From the NCBI GenBank assembly GCA_963774945.1, contig CAVZHA010000027.1, positions 1,984,001-2,048,000 of the forward strand: a stretch of DNA of 64,000 nt, read 5' to 3'. Both the position numbers and the translations under genes were made by a program. The notes under the pieces are model-generated. The model saw only the letters and a program-made list of their open reading frames with translations. It made no database searches and had not been told where the DNA came from. The stretch comes from Trebonia sp963774945 (lineage in GTDB: Bacteria > Actinomycetota > Actinomycetes > Streptosporangiales > Streptosporangiaceae). This document shows positions 38,744 through 47,930 of the stretch, piece by piece (position 1 is the first letter of the stretch; each line of letters begins with the position of its first letter).

Positions 38744-40662
38744 ATGACCGAGTCCCAACAGGCCAGCCCCGTGACACCCGTCGCTGCCGCTCCGTCGCAC
38801 CGCGTGGTCGGGCAGCGGAAAGACCCCGCTGCGCCAGTTCCTGCGGACCGAGACCGGTTCGGCCGCCATCCTGGCCGGGCGCCACCGCTGGTGGCGCTGC
38901 TGTGGACGCAACCTCGCGGGCGGCAGCTACGAGAGCCTGTGGTCGACCGAGCTGATCGGGCGGATAGCCGGCCACGGCATTGACCTGAACCTGCGGCAGT
39001 TCGTGAACTCCGGCCTGATGGCGCTGTTCTTCCTCGTCGTCGGGCTGGAGGCGCGCCGCGAGTTCGACATGGGCGAGCTGCGGGTGCGCAGCCGGGTGGC
39101 GCTGCCGTTCCTGGCCGGCCTGGGCGGCATGCTGGTGCCGATCGCGATCTACCTCGCGATCAACGCCGGCCACGCCACCCTGCACGGCTGGGGCGCGGCG
39201 GCGTCGACCGACACCGCGTTCGCGCTCGGCGCGCTGGCCCTGGTCGGCGGCAAGCGGCTGCCCGACCGGGTGCGGACCTACCTGCTGACCTTCTCGGTCG
39301 TCGACGACCTGCTCGGGCTGGCGATCATCGCGATCTTCTACAGCAGCCACGTGCACTGGCTGGCGCTGCTGATCGGCGTCGTGCTGCTCGGCGTGTACGC
39401 GGTGCTCACCCGGCGCGGCTTCCGCAACGGCCCGGCCTACCTGGTGCTCGGGCTCGCGACCTGGGTCGCGTTCTGGCAGTCGGGGGTCGACCCGATCGTC
39501 GCGGGACTGGTCGTCGGCCTGCTGACCTGCGCCTACCCGGCCGCGCGGCAGGACCTCGAGCAGGCCACCGACACCTTCCGGGCGTTCCGCGAGCAGCCCA
39601 CGGCCCGGCTGGCGGCCGAGGCCCAGGTGGTGGTGCGGAGCTCGATCTCGCCCAACGAGCGGCTCCAGGAGCGCTACCACTCGTGGACCAGCTACGTCAT
39701 CGTGCCGCTGTTCGCGCTGGCCAACGCCGACATCAAGATCAGCGTGTCGTTCCTCGCGCACGCCTACACCTCGCCCGCCACGCTCGGCATCATGATCGGC
39801 TACGTGGTCGGCAAGCCGGTCGGCACCGCGGGCACCGCGTGGCTGGTGAGCAAGGTGACCCGGGGGCGGCTGACTCCCCCGGTCGGCTGGGGCGCGGTCG
39901 TCGGCGTGGGCACGGTGGCCGGGCATCGGGTTCACGGTCTCGCTGCTGATCGCCTCGCTCGCGTTCACCGGCCCCGTGCTCAACGAGGCCAAGCTCGGCA
40001 TCCTGTCCGGCGTGATCCTCGCGACCGGGCTCACCTGGGTGGTCTTCCACGGGCTGGACCGGCTCTCGCCCCGCACCCGGCTGCGGGCGCTGCTCGGCAC
40101 GTCGATGACGCGTCACCGACCTGGCGGTGCCGGTGGACCCGGAGCGCGACCACATCCGCGGCCCGAAGAAGGACGCGCTGATCACGCTGGTCGAGTACGG
40201 CGACTTCGAGTGCCCGTACTGCGGGCAGGCCGAGCCCGCCGTCCGCGAGCTGGTGCGGGAGTACGGGGAGCTGCGGTTCGTGTTCAGGCACCTGCCGCTG
40301 ACCGAGGTCCACCCGCACGCGCAGCTCGCCGCCGAGGGCGCCGAGGCGGCGGCCAAGCAGGGCGCAGTTCTGGGAGATGCACGACATGCTGATGGACCAC
40401 CAGGGGGCGCTGACCGTTCAGGGACCTGGTCGGGTACGCGGGCGACCTGGGCCTTGACACCGAGAAGTTCTCGGCCGACCTGCGCAAGCACGCGGGCGCC
40501 TACCGGGTCGCGGAGGACGTCGACTCGGCCGACCTGGCCTCGGTGTCGGGCACGCCGACCTTCTTCATCAACGGGAACCGGTACTACGGCGCGTTCGACC
40601 TGGCCGCGCTGCAGGAGGCGGTGCACGCGGCCAAGGCCCGCGCCGTCGTGGCCGCGCGGTGA
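38744..40662 (+). CDS. nhaA: Na+/H+ antiporter NhaA fused to a DsbA/thioredoxin-like domain
   Basis: The N-terminal 400 residues are NhaA: LRQFLRTETGSAAIL, GAAASTDTAFALGALAL and the paired aspartates of LTFSVVDDLLGLAI are all present, with FALANADIKIS later. The C-terminal 200 residues are a thioredoxin-fold domain of DsbA type, with LVEYGDFECPYCGQAEP (CxxC), FRHLPLTEVHP and a late VSGTPTFFING. This fusion is known in actinobacteria. Frame breaks lie near 38820-38920 (three, netting back into frame), 39922, 40110, 40366 and 40421. The stop TGA overlaps the next gene (GTGA). Its roles would be pH/sodium homeostasis plus an unproven redox function. Confidence 0.85.
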
Positions 40663-41939
40663 CGCCGCACGTCGGCATCTGTCGCGATTACCGGCGGGCT
40701 GGTCGTCCCGGTCGAGGGCGCGCCGATCGAGGGCGGCACGGTGCTGATCACCGACGGCACGATCTCGGCGGTCGGCGGGCCGGACTCGTGCCGCCTTCTG
40801 GCTGTTCCGTGGTTGACGCGACCGGCAAGTGGGTGCTGCCCGGGCTGCGTCGACGCGCACACCCACCTCGGCGCCCGCGAGGAGGGCGAGGGCTGGGCCG
40901 GACACGACACCAACGAGCTCACCGGCCCGGTCCAGGCCCACGTGCGGGTGCTCGACGCGATCAACCCGGCCGACGAGGGGTTCCGCGACGCGCTGGCCGG
41001 CGGCGTGCTGGCGGCCGGCATCACCCCCGGCTCGGGCAACCCGATCGGCGGCCAGACGGTGGCGGTCCGCTGCTGGGGGCTGACCGTGGACGACATGGTG
41101 CTCCGCTCCCCGGCCGGGATGAAGTCCGCGCTCGGCGAGAACCCCAAGCGCGTGCTCGGCGAGCGGCGGGTCAACCCGTCCAGCCGCCTCGGCACCGCCG
41201 CCGCGATCAGGTCCGCGCTGGTGGACGCGGCCGCTTACCTGGCCAAAGAAGAAGATCAAAGGCTCGGCGCTGCCAACCCGGGGGGACGACCCCCCCAAAC
41301 CCCCCCGGAGAAAAGCAGTGGGTCCGAACGGTCCGGGGCGCCTGTGACCAGGGATCTGAAACTCGAGGCGCTGGCCCGCGTGCTCCGTCGGGAGATCCCG
41401 TGGCGGCAGCACTGCCACCGGGCCGACGACATCGCCACCGCGCTCCGGCTGGCGGCCGAGTTCGGCTACGACCTGGTCCTCGACCACTGCACCGAGGGGT
41501 ACCTGCTGGTGGAGAAGATCGCCGCGGCCGGGGTGCCGGTGGTGACCGGCCCGCTGATCACCGCCCGGTCCAAGGTCGAGCTGCGGAACCGCACGCTGGC
41601 CAACCCGGGCGTGCTCGCCGCGGCCGGGATCACGGTCGCGATCGCGACCGACCACCCGGTGGTCCCGGTTCACCTGCTCATCCTGCAGGCGGCGCTGGCG
41701 GTGAAGGAGGGCATGGACCGGGACGACGGCGCTGCGCGCGGTGACGATCAACCCGGCCAAGATCATGCGGGTGTCCGACCGGATCGGGTCGCTCGTGCCC
41801 GGCAAGGACGCCGACCTGGTCATCTGGTCGGGCGACCCGTTCGACGTCATGTCGCGGGCCGAGGTCGCCTACATCGGGCGGCCGCGAGGTCTACCGCTAC
41901 GACTACGCCTCCCGGTCGGCGGTGTTCGCGGCCCCCTGA
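40659..41939 (+). CDS. Amidohydrolase (imidazolonepropionase-like), with extra internal segment
   Basis: This metal-dependent hydrolase has a TIM barrel. The metal motif CVDAHTHLGAREE, the carboxylate region IPWRQHCHRADDIATALR, DHCTEGYLLVEKIAAAG and the late Asp in IATDHPVV are visible; the C-terminus RIGSLVPGKDADLVIWSGDP is the usual composite domain end. It is coupled to nhaA by a GTGA overlap. The first 60 residues need frame corrections (about 40680, 40790 and 40845), as does the end (about 41733 and 41885). Between DAAAYLAK and VTRDLKLEAL lies an extra segment of about 30 residues that looks like inserted repeat DNA (41245-41345). The substrate is unknown. Confidence 0.8.
41254..41334 (-). 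repeat. Repeat copy G inserted in frame within the amidohydrolase gene
   Basis: Read on the minus strand, GGACCGTTCGGACCC (from 41334) runs to CCTTTGATC (41254), the same head and tail as the intergenic copies at 13195, 35933 and 56190, here separated by G and C runs (GGGGGG, CCCCCCC). The open frame of the host gene continues through it. Confidence 0.55.
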
Positions 41940-41958
41940 GCGTGGCGAGGCGGTGGTG

Positions 41959-43053
41959 TTACTGCTTCCGCAGCGACCGCAGCCAGCGGCCGACCGGGCC
42001 GGGCGCGATGATCTCGGCCGTGACCGCGAGCAGCAGCAGCGTGATCGCCACCATGATGATCGTCTCCGCCGCCAGCCCGGCCATCTCGAACACGAACAGC
42101 GCCGACGGCGGCGCTACGGTGACGCCGCTGGGCGGCGGGGTGTAGCGAAGCGACAGGTAGTACTTGATGCCGCCTGCCATGACCAGGACGTACCCGGCCA
42201 ACAGCCAGCCGGGCCAGCGGGCCGTGCCCCGCGCGCCGCGGGCGGCGCGGGCGGTGCGGGCGGCGCGGGCCCAGACGGCGCGGCGGGACAGCACCCAGAC
42301 CGGCGCGACCGCGATCACGATCCCGGCCGCCAGCGCGAGGTACCAGTACCAGCCGGTGTACGGCCTGACGTCGGCCAGCAGGGCGGCGAACCGGGCGCTG
42401 GCCCATCCGGTGATCCCGACCACGAGCGCGAGCAGGGCGATCTTCCCGGCCCGGGACCGCGGCGCGGTCCCGGGCCGGAGTCTCGGCATCCGGCCGCGGG
42501 GCGTCGCCGCCTGCGTGAGGTAGTCGGCCGGGGCCAGCGCCTGGTCGAGGTAGTCAGCGGGCGGTGCGCGCCGTCGCCGGCGGGCGACGAAGAACCCGCG
42601 GGCGAGCAGCGCGATCAGCGCCAGCGTGCCGCCGACGACCCCGATGAGATCACGGACCCACTTATCCGACCCGGTGAGCGGGTAGACCTCGTTGCTGGCG
42701 CCCGCGTCGAGGGCGGGGACGCTGGAGCCGGCCCGTATCGCGGGCAGGCTTCCCGCGTAGGACACGTTCGGCAGCGTGACCGTTCCCGACGACGAGATGA
42801 ACTCGCCGCTCCACGCGCCGCCGTTCTGCTGCTGCGCGATCCACCGACCGGTGATGCCCTGACCGTGGGCCGCGCGCAGCCCCGGGCCCAGATGAGTGCC
42901 TGCTCCCCAGATGACGAACACGGAGAACCCGATGCAGAGCAGCCAGACGAAGCGCCGCAGGGTGAACCAGCGGCGCGGCCAGCGGACCGCCGCCGACAGG
43001 GCGGCGCTCCAGCCGGTTCTCGGCCGCTGACGGCGATAGGGGGTCCAGGACAC
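41959..43053 (-). CDS. Multi-pass membrane protein of unknown function
   Basis: I do not recognise a family. There is one early helix (RFVWLLCIGFSVFVIWG), then an extracytoplasmic region of about 90 residues (GRWIAQQQNGGAWSGEFISS and on), then at least four helices (VVGGTLALIALLARGF, KIALLALVVGITGWAS, YLALAAGIVIAVAPVW, AETIIMVAITLLLLAV). It ends WLRSLRKQ. I prefer GTG 43053 as start: TATAGT lies seven bases upstream on the minus strand (43066-43061), which suggests a leaderless message; an in-frame start at 43128 would add 25 residues. It is convergent with the amidohydrolase. No enzyme motif is visible. Confidence 0.7.
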   Translation of the reverse strand: MSWTPYRRQRPRTGWSAALSAAVRWPRRWFTLRRFVWLLCIGFSVFVIWGAGTHLGPGLRAAHGQGITGRWIAQQQNGGAWSGEFISSSGTVTLPNVSYAGSLPAIRAGSSVPALDAGASNEVYPLTGSDKWVRDLIGVVGGTLALIALLARGFFVARRRRRAPPADYLDQALAPADYLTQAATPRGRMPRLRPGTAPRSRAGKIALLALVVGITGWASARFAALLADVRPYTGWYWYLALAAGIVIAVAPVWVLSRRAVWARAARTARAARGARGTARWPGWLLAGYVLVMAGGIKYYLSLRYTPPPSGVTVAPPSALFVFEMAGLAAETIIMVAITLLLLAVTAEIIAPGPVGRWLRSLRKQ

Positions 43054-43189
43054 GGCGGCGACTATATACCGGAACGTCCCGTGAGATAAGTACCAAACCA
43101 GTCGCCGCGATCCGTCCATTTCCCGCACCGTCAGCCGGCCTCGGCCGGGCCGCCGTGCCGCCCTCCTCCGTGGCTGTTATAGTGCGCCG

Positions 43190-43927
43190 ATGACGGCACG
43201 GAACCCGACGATCATCGCGACCAGCATCGGCTTCCAGCTGGCGGGGCAGGGGTCGATGGACTGGCGGCTTGGGCCGTCGTACGGGCTGGCGGCCTCGCTC
43301 GCGCGAGTCGGGGACAGCCCCCGGGTCTGCATCGTCGGCACCGCCCTGGGCGACGCGGGCGACATGCTGCTTGCGATCTACGCCGCCTTCGGCCGGGCCG
43401 GGTGGCGCGCCAGCCACCTGGCGCTGTTCCCGCAGCCGAACGTCCCCGATATCCAGGAGCACCTGCTCGCCCAGGATGTCATCTGGGTGGCCGGCGGCAG
43501 CGTCGCCAACCTGCTCGCGCTGTGGCAACTGCACGAGGTCGGCCCGGCCATGCACGCCGCCTGGCAGGCGGGGGTGGTGCTGATGGGGGTGTCGGCGGGC
43601 TCGGTCTGCTGGTTTAACGGCGGCACGACCGACTCCTTCGGCCTGCCGCTGCGGCCGGTCACCAACGGGCTCGGCTTCCTGCCCTACTCCAACAGCCCGC
43701 ACCACGACAGCGAGGAACAGCGGCGGCCCGCGATCCACCGGCTGATCGGCGACGGGACGCTGCCCGATGGGTACGCGAGCGACGACGGCACCGGGCTCGT
43801 CTTCGAGGGGACCCAGCTGACCGACTGCGTTAGCGAGACCGAGGGCGCCACCACCTGGCAGCTCAGCCGCCGCCCGGACGGGAGCGTCGGCGAGGTCGCG
43901 CTGCCGACCCGGCTGCTGCCGGGCTGA
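43190..43927 (+). CDS. Peptidase S51 family protein (peptidase E/cyanophycinase-like)
   Basis: This is a serine hydrolase of the class-I glutamine-amidotransferase-like fold. The nucleophile Ser is in VLMGVSAGSVCWF and the His in SNSPHHDSEEQ; WVAGGSVANLLALW is the preceding conserved strand. It has 245 residues and is unbroken. TATAGT (43178-43183) lies six bases before the ATG, consistent with leaderless transcription. It is a single gene between a divergent membrane-protein gene and a small membrane-protein gene. Family members hydrolyse Asp-X dipeptides or cyanophycin; which applies here is unknown. Confidence 0.88.
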   Translation: MTARNPTIIATSIGFQLAGQGSMDWRLGPSYGLAASLARVGDSPRVCIVGTALGDAGDMLLAIYAAFGRAGWRASHLALFPQPNVPDIQEHLLAQDVIWVAGGSVANLLALWQLHEVGPAMHAAWQAGVVLMGVSAGSVCWFNGGTTDSFGLPLRPVTNGLGFLPYSNSPHHDSEEQRRPAIHRLIGDGTLPDGYASDDGTGLVFEGTQLTDCVSETEGATTWQLSRRPDGSVGEVALPTRLLPG

Positions 43928-44015
43928 TTTACCGTTCTTCCCTGAGTACGTTCGCGCCCGCAGGCTGAGTACAACCGCCCTGTCGGGGCTCGCGCGGGGC
44001 GGCGATGGTTATCTC

Positions 44016-44300
44016 ATGATGAATCATTTCCCGCGGGGACGGCAGCTGGTGCTGCTGCGCCGGGCCCTGCTCGCTCTCGCCGTCCTCGCCTCGGCCGCGG
44101 CCGCCACCGTGGTCGGGTTCGCCATCTATCTCGTCGTCGAGGGGTACTCGGGCGGCGGCGACCCGCAGAGCGTCGCGCCGATGCTCTTCCCGATCGCCTT
44201 CCTCGTGCTGGCGGTCTTCGGCCTGCCGGTCGTGCTGGTCTGCGCCGCTACCTGGACCGGGTATATCGCCGCGGCCCGCAAGAGCCGCCAGCCTTCCTAG
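44016..44300 (+). CDS. Small two-helix membrane protein (94 aa)
   Basis: I do not recognise a family. The protein begins MMNHFPRGRQLVLLRR and has two membrane helices (LLALAVLASAAAATVVGFAIYL and MLFPIAFLVLAVFGLPVVLVC in outline) around a Gly/Asp-rich loop, ending in basic RKSRQPS. Length and coding bias support a gene; ATG ATG at 44016 lies right after TATCTC, with no clear ribosome site. It is convergent with the next hydrolase gene. Confidence 0.6.
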   Translation: MMNHFPRGRQLVLLRRALLALAVLASAAAATVVGFAIYLVVEGYSGGGDPQSVAPMLFPIAFLVLAVFGLPVVLVCAATWTGYIAAARKSRQPS

Positions 44301-44316
44301 GCCGTGATTGGCGTGG

Positions 44317-45070
44317 CTAGAGCGCGAGCAGGTAGCTGGCCAGCTCGGCCGGGTGCGCCAACGCGATCAGGTGGCCGCCTGGCAGCACGTCCGCCTCGAT
44401 GCCGAGCCGGTCGCGGGCCAGCGCCTGCTGGAAGGCGACCGGGAAGAAGCGGTCGTCGGCCCCCGCCACCGCGCGGATCGCGACCGGCGGCCAGCCGTCG
44501 AAGTCGCAGACCGACGCGAACGCCGCGTCGGTCTCCGGCCGCTGGTACGGCTCGCCGGACGCGGCGACCTCCGGCGGCACGTCGTGCAGGAAGTAGACCG
44601 GCAGATCGACCTCGGTGGGGTAGCCGCCCTGCTTCGCCGCCGCTACCCGGGCGTCGGACCAGCCGGTGTTGTCCCACCACGCGCCTGCGCGTCTCCCCCG
44701 GGCGTGGGATCATCGCGTTCACGAAGACGATCGCGCTGACCGGGACCTTCTTTGCGACCAGGGGCGCGGTGAAGCCGCCGAGCGACATGGCGACCAGCAC
44801 CACGCCGCCCCGGCTGCTCCGGCTGCGGCTGCTCCGGCTGCTGCGGCTGCCGATGGCGGCTTCGACCAGGCGGGCGTATTCGGGCAGGCCGGCCGCCGGA
44901 TCGTCACCGGGCAGGTCGACCGCGATCGCCTCGTGCCCGGCCGCCTGCAGCAGCGGGACCACCCGGTGCCAGAACCAGGCGACGCCGCCTGCCCCGGGGA
45001 TCAGGACGTAGGTGCGGCGATCTCCGGTCCGGTCCCCCGTGGGCGCTGTCTCTCGTGCGGATGCGTTCAT
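44317..45070 (-). CDS. Alpha/beta hydrolase (salicylate esterase-like)
   Basis: This is a short-chain alpha/beta hydrolase: oxyanion loop YVLIPGAGGVAWFWH, nucleophile VLVAMSLGGFTAPLV, Asp in VAGADDRFFP and His in PGGHLIALAHP. One frame break near 44690 interrupts the cap region; the second half continues TEVDLPVYFLHDVPPEV to the stop at 44317. A Ser/Arg run (SRSSRSSRSRSSRG) before the nucleophile is encoded by GGCTGCTCC-like DNA repeats. The ATG at 45070 stands directly beside a 15-bp palindrome shared with the divergent HxlR regulator gene, which probably controls it. Confidence 0.85.
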
Positions 45071-45071
45071 C

Positions 45072-45086
45072 GTCCTAATTTAGGAC
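45072..45086. promoter_or_regulatory. Perfect 15-bp palindrome between hydrolase and HxlR genes
   Basis: GTCCTAATTTAGGAC has perfect 7-bp arms around one base. It abuts the hydrolase ATG (45070) and lies 45 bp before the HxlR start, overlapping a -10-like TAAATT on the minus strand. It is a strong operator candidate for the HxlR protein. Confidence 0.65.
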
Positions 45087-45130
45087 CATGAAGCTTCTGG
45101 ATTGCAACCTCATCGGCTAGACTCGGCGTC

Positions 45131-45810
45131 ATGTCGACGCGACGATACGACGACCCGTGCGGGATCGCCCGTGCGCTTGACGCCGTCGGCGAGCGGTGGG
45201 CGCTGCTGGTCGTCCGCGAGCTGATCTTCGGGCCGAAGCGGTTCAGCCAGCTCAGGGACGGCCTGCACGGGGTGAGCCCGAACGTCCTGTCGCAGCGGCT
45301 GCGGGACCTGGAGGACGGCGGCATCGTCCGCCGCGAGGTGCTCGACCCGCCCGCCGGGGTCGCGGTCTACCAGCTCACCGCGCGCGGCCTGGGCCTCGAG
45401 CCGATCCTGCTCGAGCTCGGCCGGTGGGGCAGCCAGCAGCCGCTCCCGGCGGCGGGCGAGCTGAGCGCGTCGCGCGGTGCTGCTCGCCTTGAAGACCGTG
45501 TTCGACCTCGGCCGGCGTCGACGTCGACGCCGACGCCGACGCCGTCTTCGCGCTGGGGATCGACGGCGACTGGTTCCGGCTGACGATCACGGGTCGCTCG
45601 ATCGATATCGTGCACGGCCGGGCCGAGCACCCGGCGGTCTGCCTGGAGACCGATGCGGCGACGCTGCGGTCGGTTGCGTTCGGCCGCGAGCCGATCGCGG
45701 CCGCCGAGCGGGACGGGCGGCTGACCGTCGGCGGTGACCGCGAGCTGGCCGAGCGCTTCACCCGGATGTTCCCGGTACCGGACAGCCAGCCGACGGCGAC
45801 CGCACGCTGA
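45131..45810 (+). CDS. HxlR-family transcriptional regulator with C-terminal SCP2-like domain
   Basis: A winged-helix DNA-binding domain (CGIARALDAVGERWALLVVR, then LRDGLHGVSPNVLSQRLRDL and VYQLTARGLGLEPILLELG) is followed by a ligand-type C-terminal domain containing VFALGIDGDWFRLTITGRS and RMFPVPDSQP, which resembles the SCP2-like tail of actinobacterial members. Two frame breaks, near 45480 and 45515, fall in the joint between domains. TAGACT at 45118 lies seven bases before the ATG, so the message may be leaderless. It probably represses itself and the divergent hydrolase through the palindrome at 45072. Confidence 0.85.
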
Positions 45811-45835
45811 CCGCGCGCCTGGCAGGATGCGCGGC

Positions 45836-46325
45836 ATGACGACCGAGCGGCTGCGAAGTCCAGCGCACGATCGCGGCCGACCCGGCGACGATCTTCCGCG
45901 TGCTGAGCGACCCGCAGGGCCACGTGGCGATCGACAGCTCCGGGATGCTGATGGACGCGACCGGCGTCGCCGGTGACGGCCGTCGGCGACACGTTCGTCG
46001 TCCACATGGACCGCGAGGCGCTCAACGACTACCCGATGGGCCGCTACGACGTGACGGTCACGATCACCACCTTCGACCCGGACCGGGAGATCGCGTGGAC
46101 GATCGTGGGCACGATCCAGCCGCCGATCGGCCACGTCTACGGCTACCGGCTCGAGCCGACCGACGACGGCACGCTCGTGACCTCGTACTACGACTGGTCG
46201 ACGATCGACCCGGACGTGGAAGGAGGCCGACATCTTCCCGGTCATCTCCGGAGGCGGCGCTGCGCGCCACCCTCGGCATCCTCGCCCGCACGGTGGCGCG
46301 AGGGTATCCCCGCTCGCAAGGCTGA
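45836..46325 (+). CDS. SRPBCC (polyketide cyclase/START-like) family protein, frame broken
   Basis: This is a small ligand-binding helix-grip protein. Pieces are VQRTIAADPATIFRVLSDPQ, then HMDREALNDYPMGRYDVTVT and IAWTIVGTIQPPIGHVYGYR, ending ALRATLGILARTVARG. Frame breaks are inferred near 45855, 45978 and 46225-46240. Total span gives about 160 residues, the usual size. The start ATG 45836 (MTTERL) lies 25 bp after the HxlR stop, so they probably form an operon. The ligand is unknown. Confidence 0.7.
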
Positions 46326-46340
46326 GCGCCCGGCTGTTCG

Positions 46341-46420
46341 CTGGCCCGGGTGCTCACTGGCCTGGGGGCTCGCTGGCCTGGGGGCTCGCTGGCCTGGGGG
46401 CTCGCTGGCCTGGGGGCTCA
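46341..46420. repeat. 16-bp tandem repeat, five copies, ending in the mug stop codon
   Basis: Units of CTGGCCTGGGGGCTCG run at 46357-46404 (three copies), with CTGGCCTGGGGGCTCA at 46405-46420 and a degenerate first unit CTGGCCCGGGTGCTCA at 46341-46356. The TCA at 46418-46420 is the mug stop codon on the minus strand. Confidence 0.9.
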
Positions 46421-46970
46421 CTGAGCGACTGTCGCCGTGGCCGTTCTCAGCTCGCGGAACGCTTCGACGATGCGCGCTATCGGCCAGGAGGCGTTGAGGC
46501 CGCTGGGGTTCGGGAGGACCCACAGGCGCGCCGTTCCCAGGCGTTCCGGCTGGGGGCCGATGATCGCCTTGGGGCGGGCGAACGCGGTGCGGTAGGCGGT
46601 GACGCCGGCGATCCCGATGAAGCGGGGGCGGCGGGCGTCGATGAGCGCGAGCAGGCGGGCGGCGCCGTCGCGGAGTTCCTCGGCGGTGAGCTCGGCGGCC
46701 TGGGCGGTGGCGCGGGGCGCGATGTTGGTGATGCCGAGGCCGTAACCGGTCAGCTCGCCCTGCTCGGACGGCTTGAGCTGGCGCGGGGTGAAGCCGGACT
46801 GGTGCAGCGCCGGCCAGAACCGGTTGCCCGGGCCGGGCGAAGTGCCAGCCGGTCGCGGCCGAGTACAGGCCCGGGTTGATGCCGCAGAACAGCACCAGGA
46901 ACGGCTCGCCCTCGGCCGGCAGCACGTCGGGGATGGTGGCGTCCCGCGCGGCCGCCAGGTCAAGCTTCAC
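46418..46970 (-). CDS. mug: Mismatch-specific uracil/thymine DNA glycosylase
   Basis: This base-excision repair enzyme removes U or T opposite G. The active-site motif is LFCGINPGLYSAATGWHFA (Asn in GINPG) and the intercalation loop is VLPNPSGLNAS. YGLGITNIAPRATAQAAEL is also conserved. One frame break near 46838 (in GGGCGAAGTGCC) splits the N-terminal 46 residues from the rest; joined, the gene has 183 residues, normal for Mug. The start ATG 46970 gives MKLDLAAARDATIPD. It lies three bases after the SDR stop, so they share a transcript. The stop codon sits inside a 16-bp tandem repeat. Confidence 0.87.
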
Positions 46971-46973
46971 CGG

Positions 46974-47864
46974 TCAGTGCGAGATCTGGTCGCGCCAGGA
47001 GTAGCGGGGCTGGTAGCCGAGCAGCTGCTTGGCGCCGGTCGATCGCCAGCAGGGTGTCGAACTCGCCGATCTCGCGGCTGAGCGGGGCGTCGGGGAAGAC
47101 CTCGGCCAGGACCTCGCGCGAGGGGCGGTTCATGACCGTGTCGGCGGCCGCGATGATGACGTTCTGGCTGCCGGTGACGTCCGCTTCCAGGCCGAGACGG
47201 CAGGCGGCGGCGACGTCGCGGACGTCGACGTAGCCCCACAGGTTCCACTTGCGCAGCTGCGGGTCGGGCCAGTAGGACGGGAACCGCTCGTAGTCGTGGA
47301 GCTCCATGATGTTGGAGATGCGCAGCCCGACGAACGGGATCTGCGACCAGCGCGGCGATCTGCTCGGCGATCGTCTCGCTGGCCACCTTGGACAGCGCGT
47401 AGGTCGTGGTCGGGACCGGGAAGTGGTCCTCGTCGACCGGCGCGTAGCGGGGCGGCTGGCCCGCCGCGCCGGGGAACTGCTCGGGGCCGCCGCCGAACGG
47501 CAGGCCGAGCGTGGTCTCGCTTGACGCCCACACCACCCTGGCCAGGCCCGAGCGCCGCGGCCGCGTGGAACACGTTGAAGTTCATCGTGACGTTGGCGTT
47601 GAACGTGACCGCGGGCGTGGACAGGCCGGGGGCCGGGATGTTGGCCAGGTGCACCACGGCGTCGGCGCCGCGCAGCGCCTCGGTCGCCTGGCCGTAGTCG
47701 GTCAGATCGGCGCGGAGCACGCCCGCCGGCACGTCGTCGCCGGTGAGCCTGGCGTCGGTCGCCACGACCTGGTAGCCGTGCTCGCGCAATTCCCTGACCG
47801 CGGCGCGGCCGGCCTTGCCGGTCGCTCCGGTAACGCAGATCCGCCGCGCTGTCGTGTCCGCCAT
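46974..47864 (-). CDS. NAD-dependent epimerase/dehydratase (extended SDR)
   Basis: This is a sugar-nucleotide-type SDR: the nucleotide motif is ICVTGATGKAGRAAVRELRE, followed by ADAVVHLANIPAPG, the catalytic Tyr-x3-Lys is in TTYALSKVASETIAEQIAA, and LRISNIMELHDYERFPSYW follows. Uronate-dehydrogenase-like members match this pattern. Frame breaks near 47545, 47348 and 47038 interrupt it; the end is RYSWRDQISH before TGA at 46974. It is probably co-transcribed with mug downstream. The substrate is unknown. Confidence 0.83.
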
Positions 47865-47930
47865 GCAGCACGAGCCTAGTCCGGCGTTGTCTTCCGGCCG
47901 AGATCGGGCGGCGCGGCAGTGACGGCCGGG

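Noticed and set aside
36822..40100. Open minus-strand frame of 1,092 codons
   Set aside because: It joins the real alpha/beta hydrolase N-terminal half (38240-38660) to antisense of nhaA and the protease; the outer parts are Arg/Gly/Asp-rich shadow protein without family matches.
39790..41850. Open minus-strand frame of 686 codons
   Set aside because: It is entirely antisense to nhaA and the amidohydrolase, both with clear motifs; its composition is typical high-GC shadow.
40741..43089. Open plus frame of 782 codons
   Set aside because: Only the first 340 codons are the amidohydrolase. After about 41733 the protein moves to a neighbouring frame and this frame becomes shadow of the membrane-protein gene.
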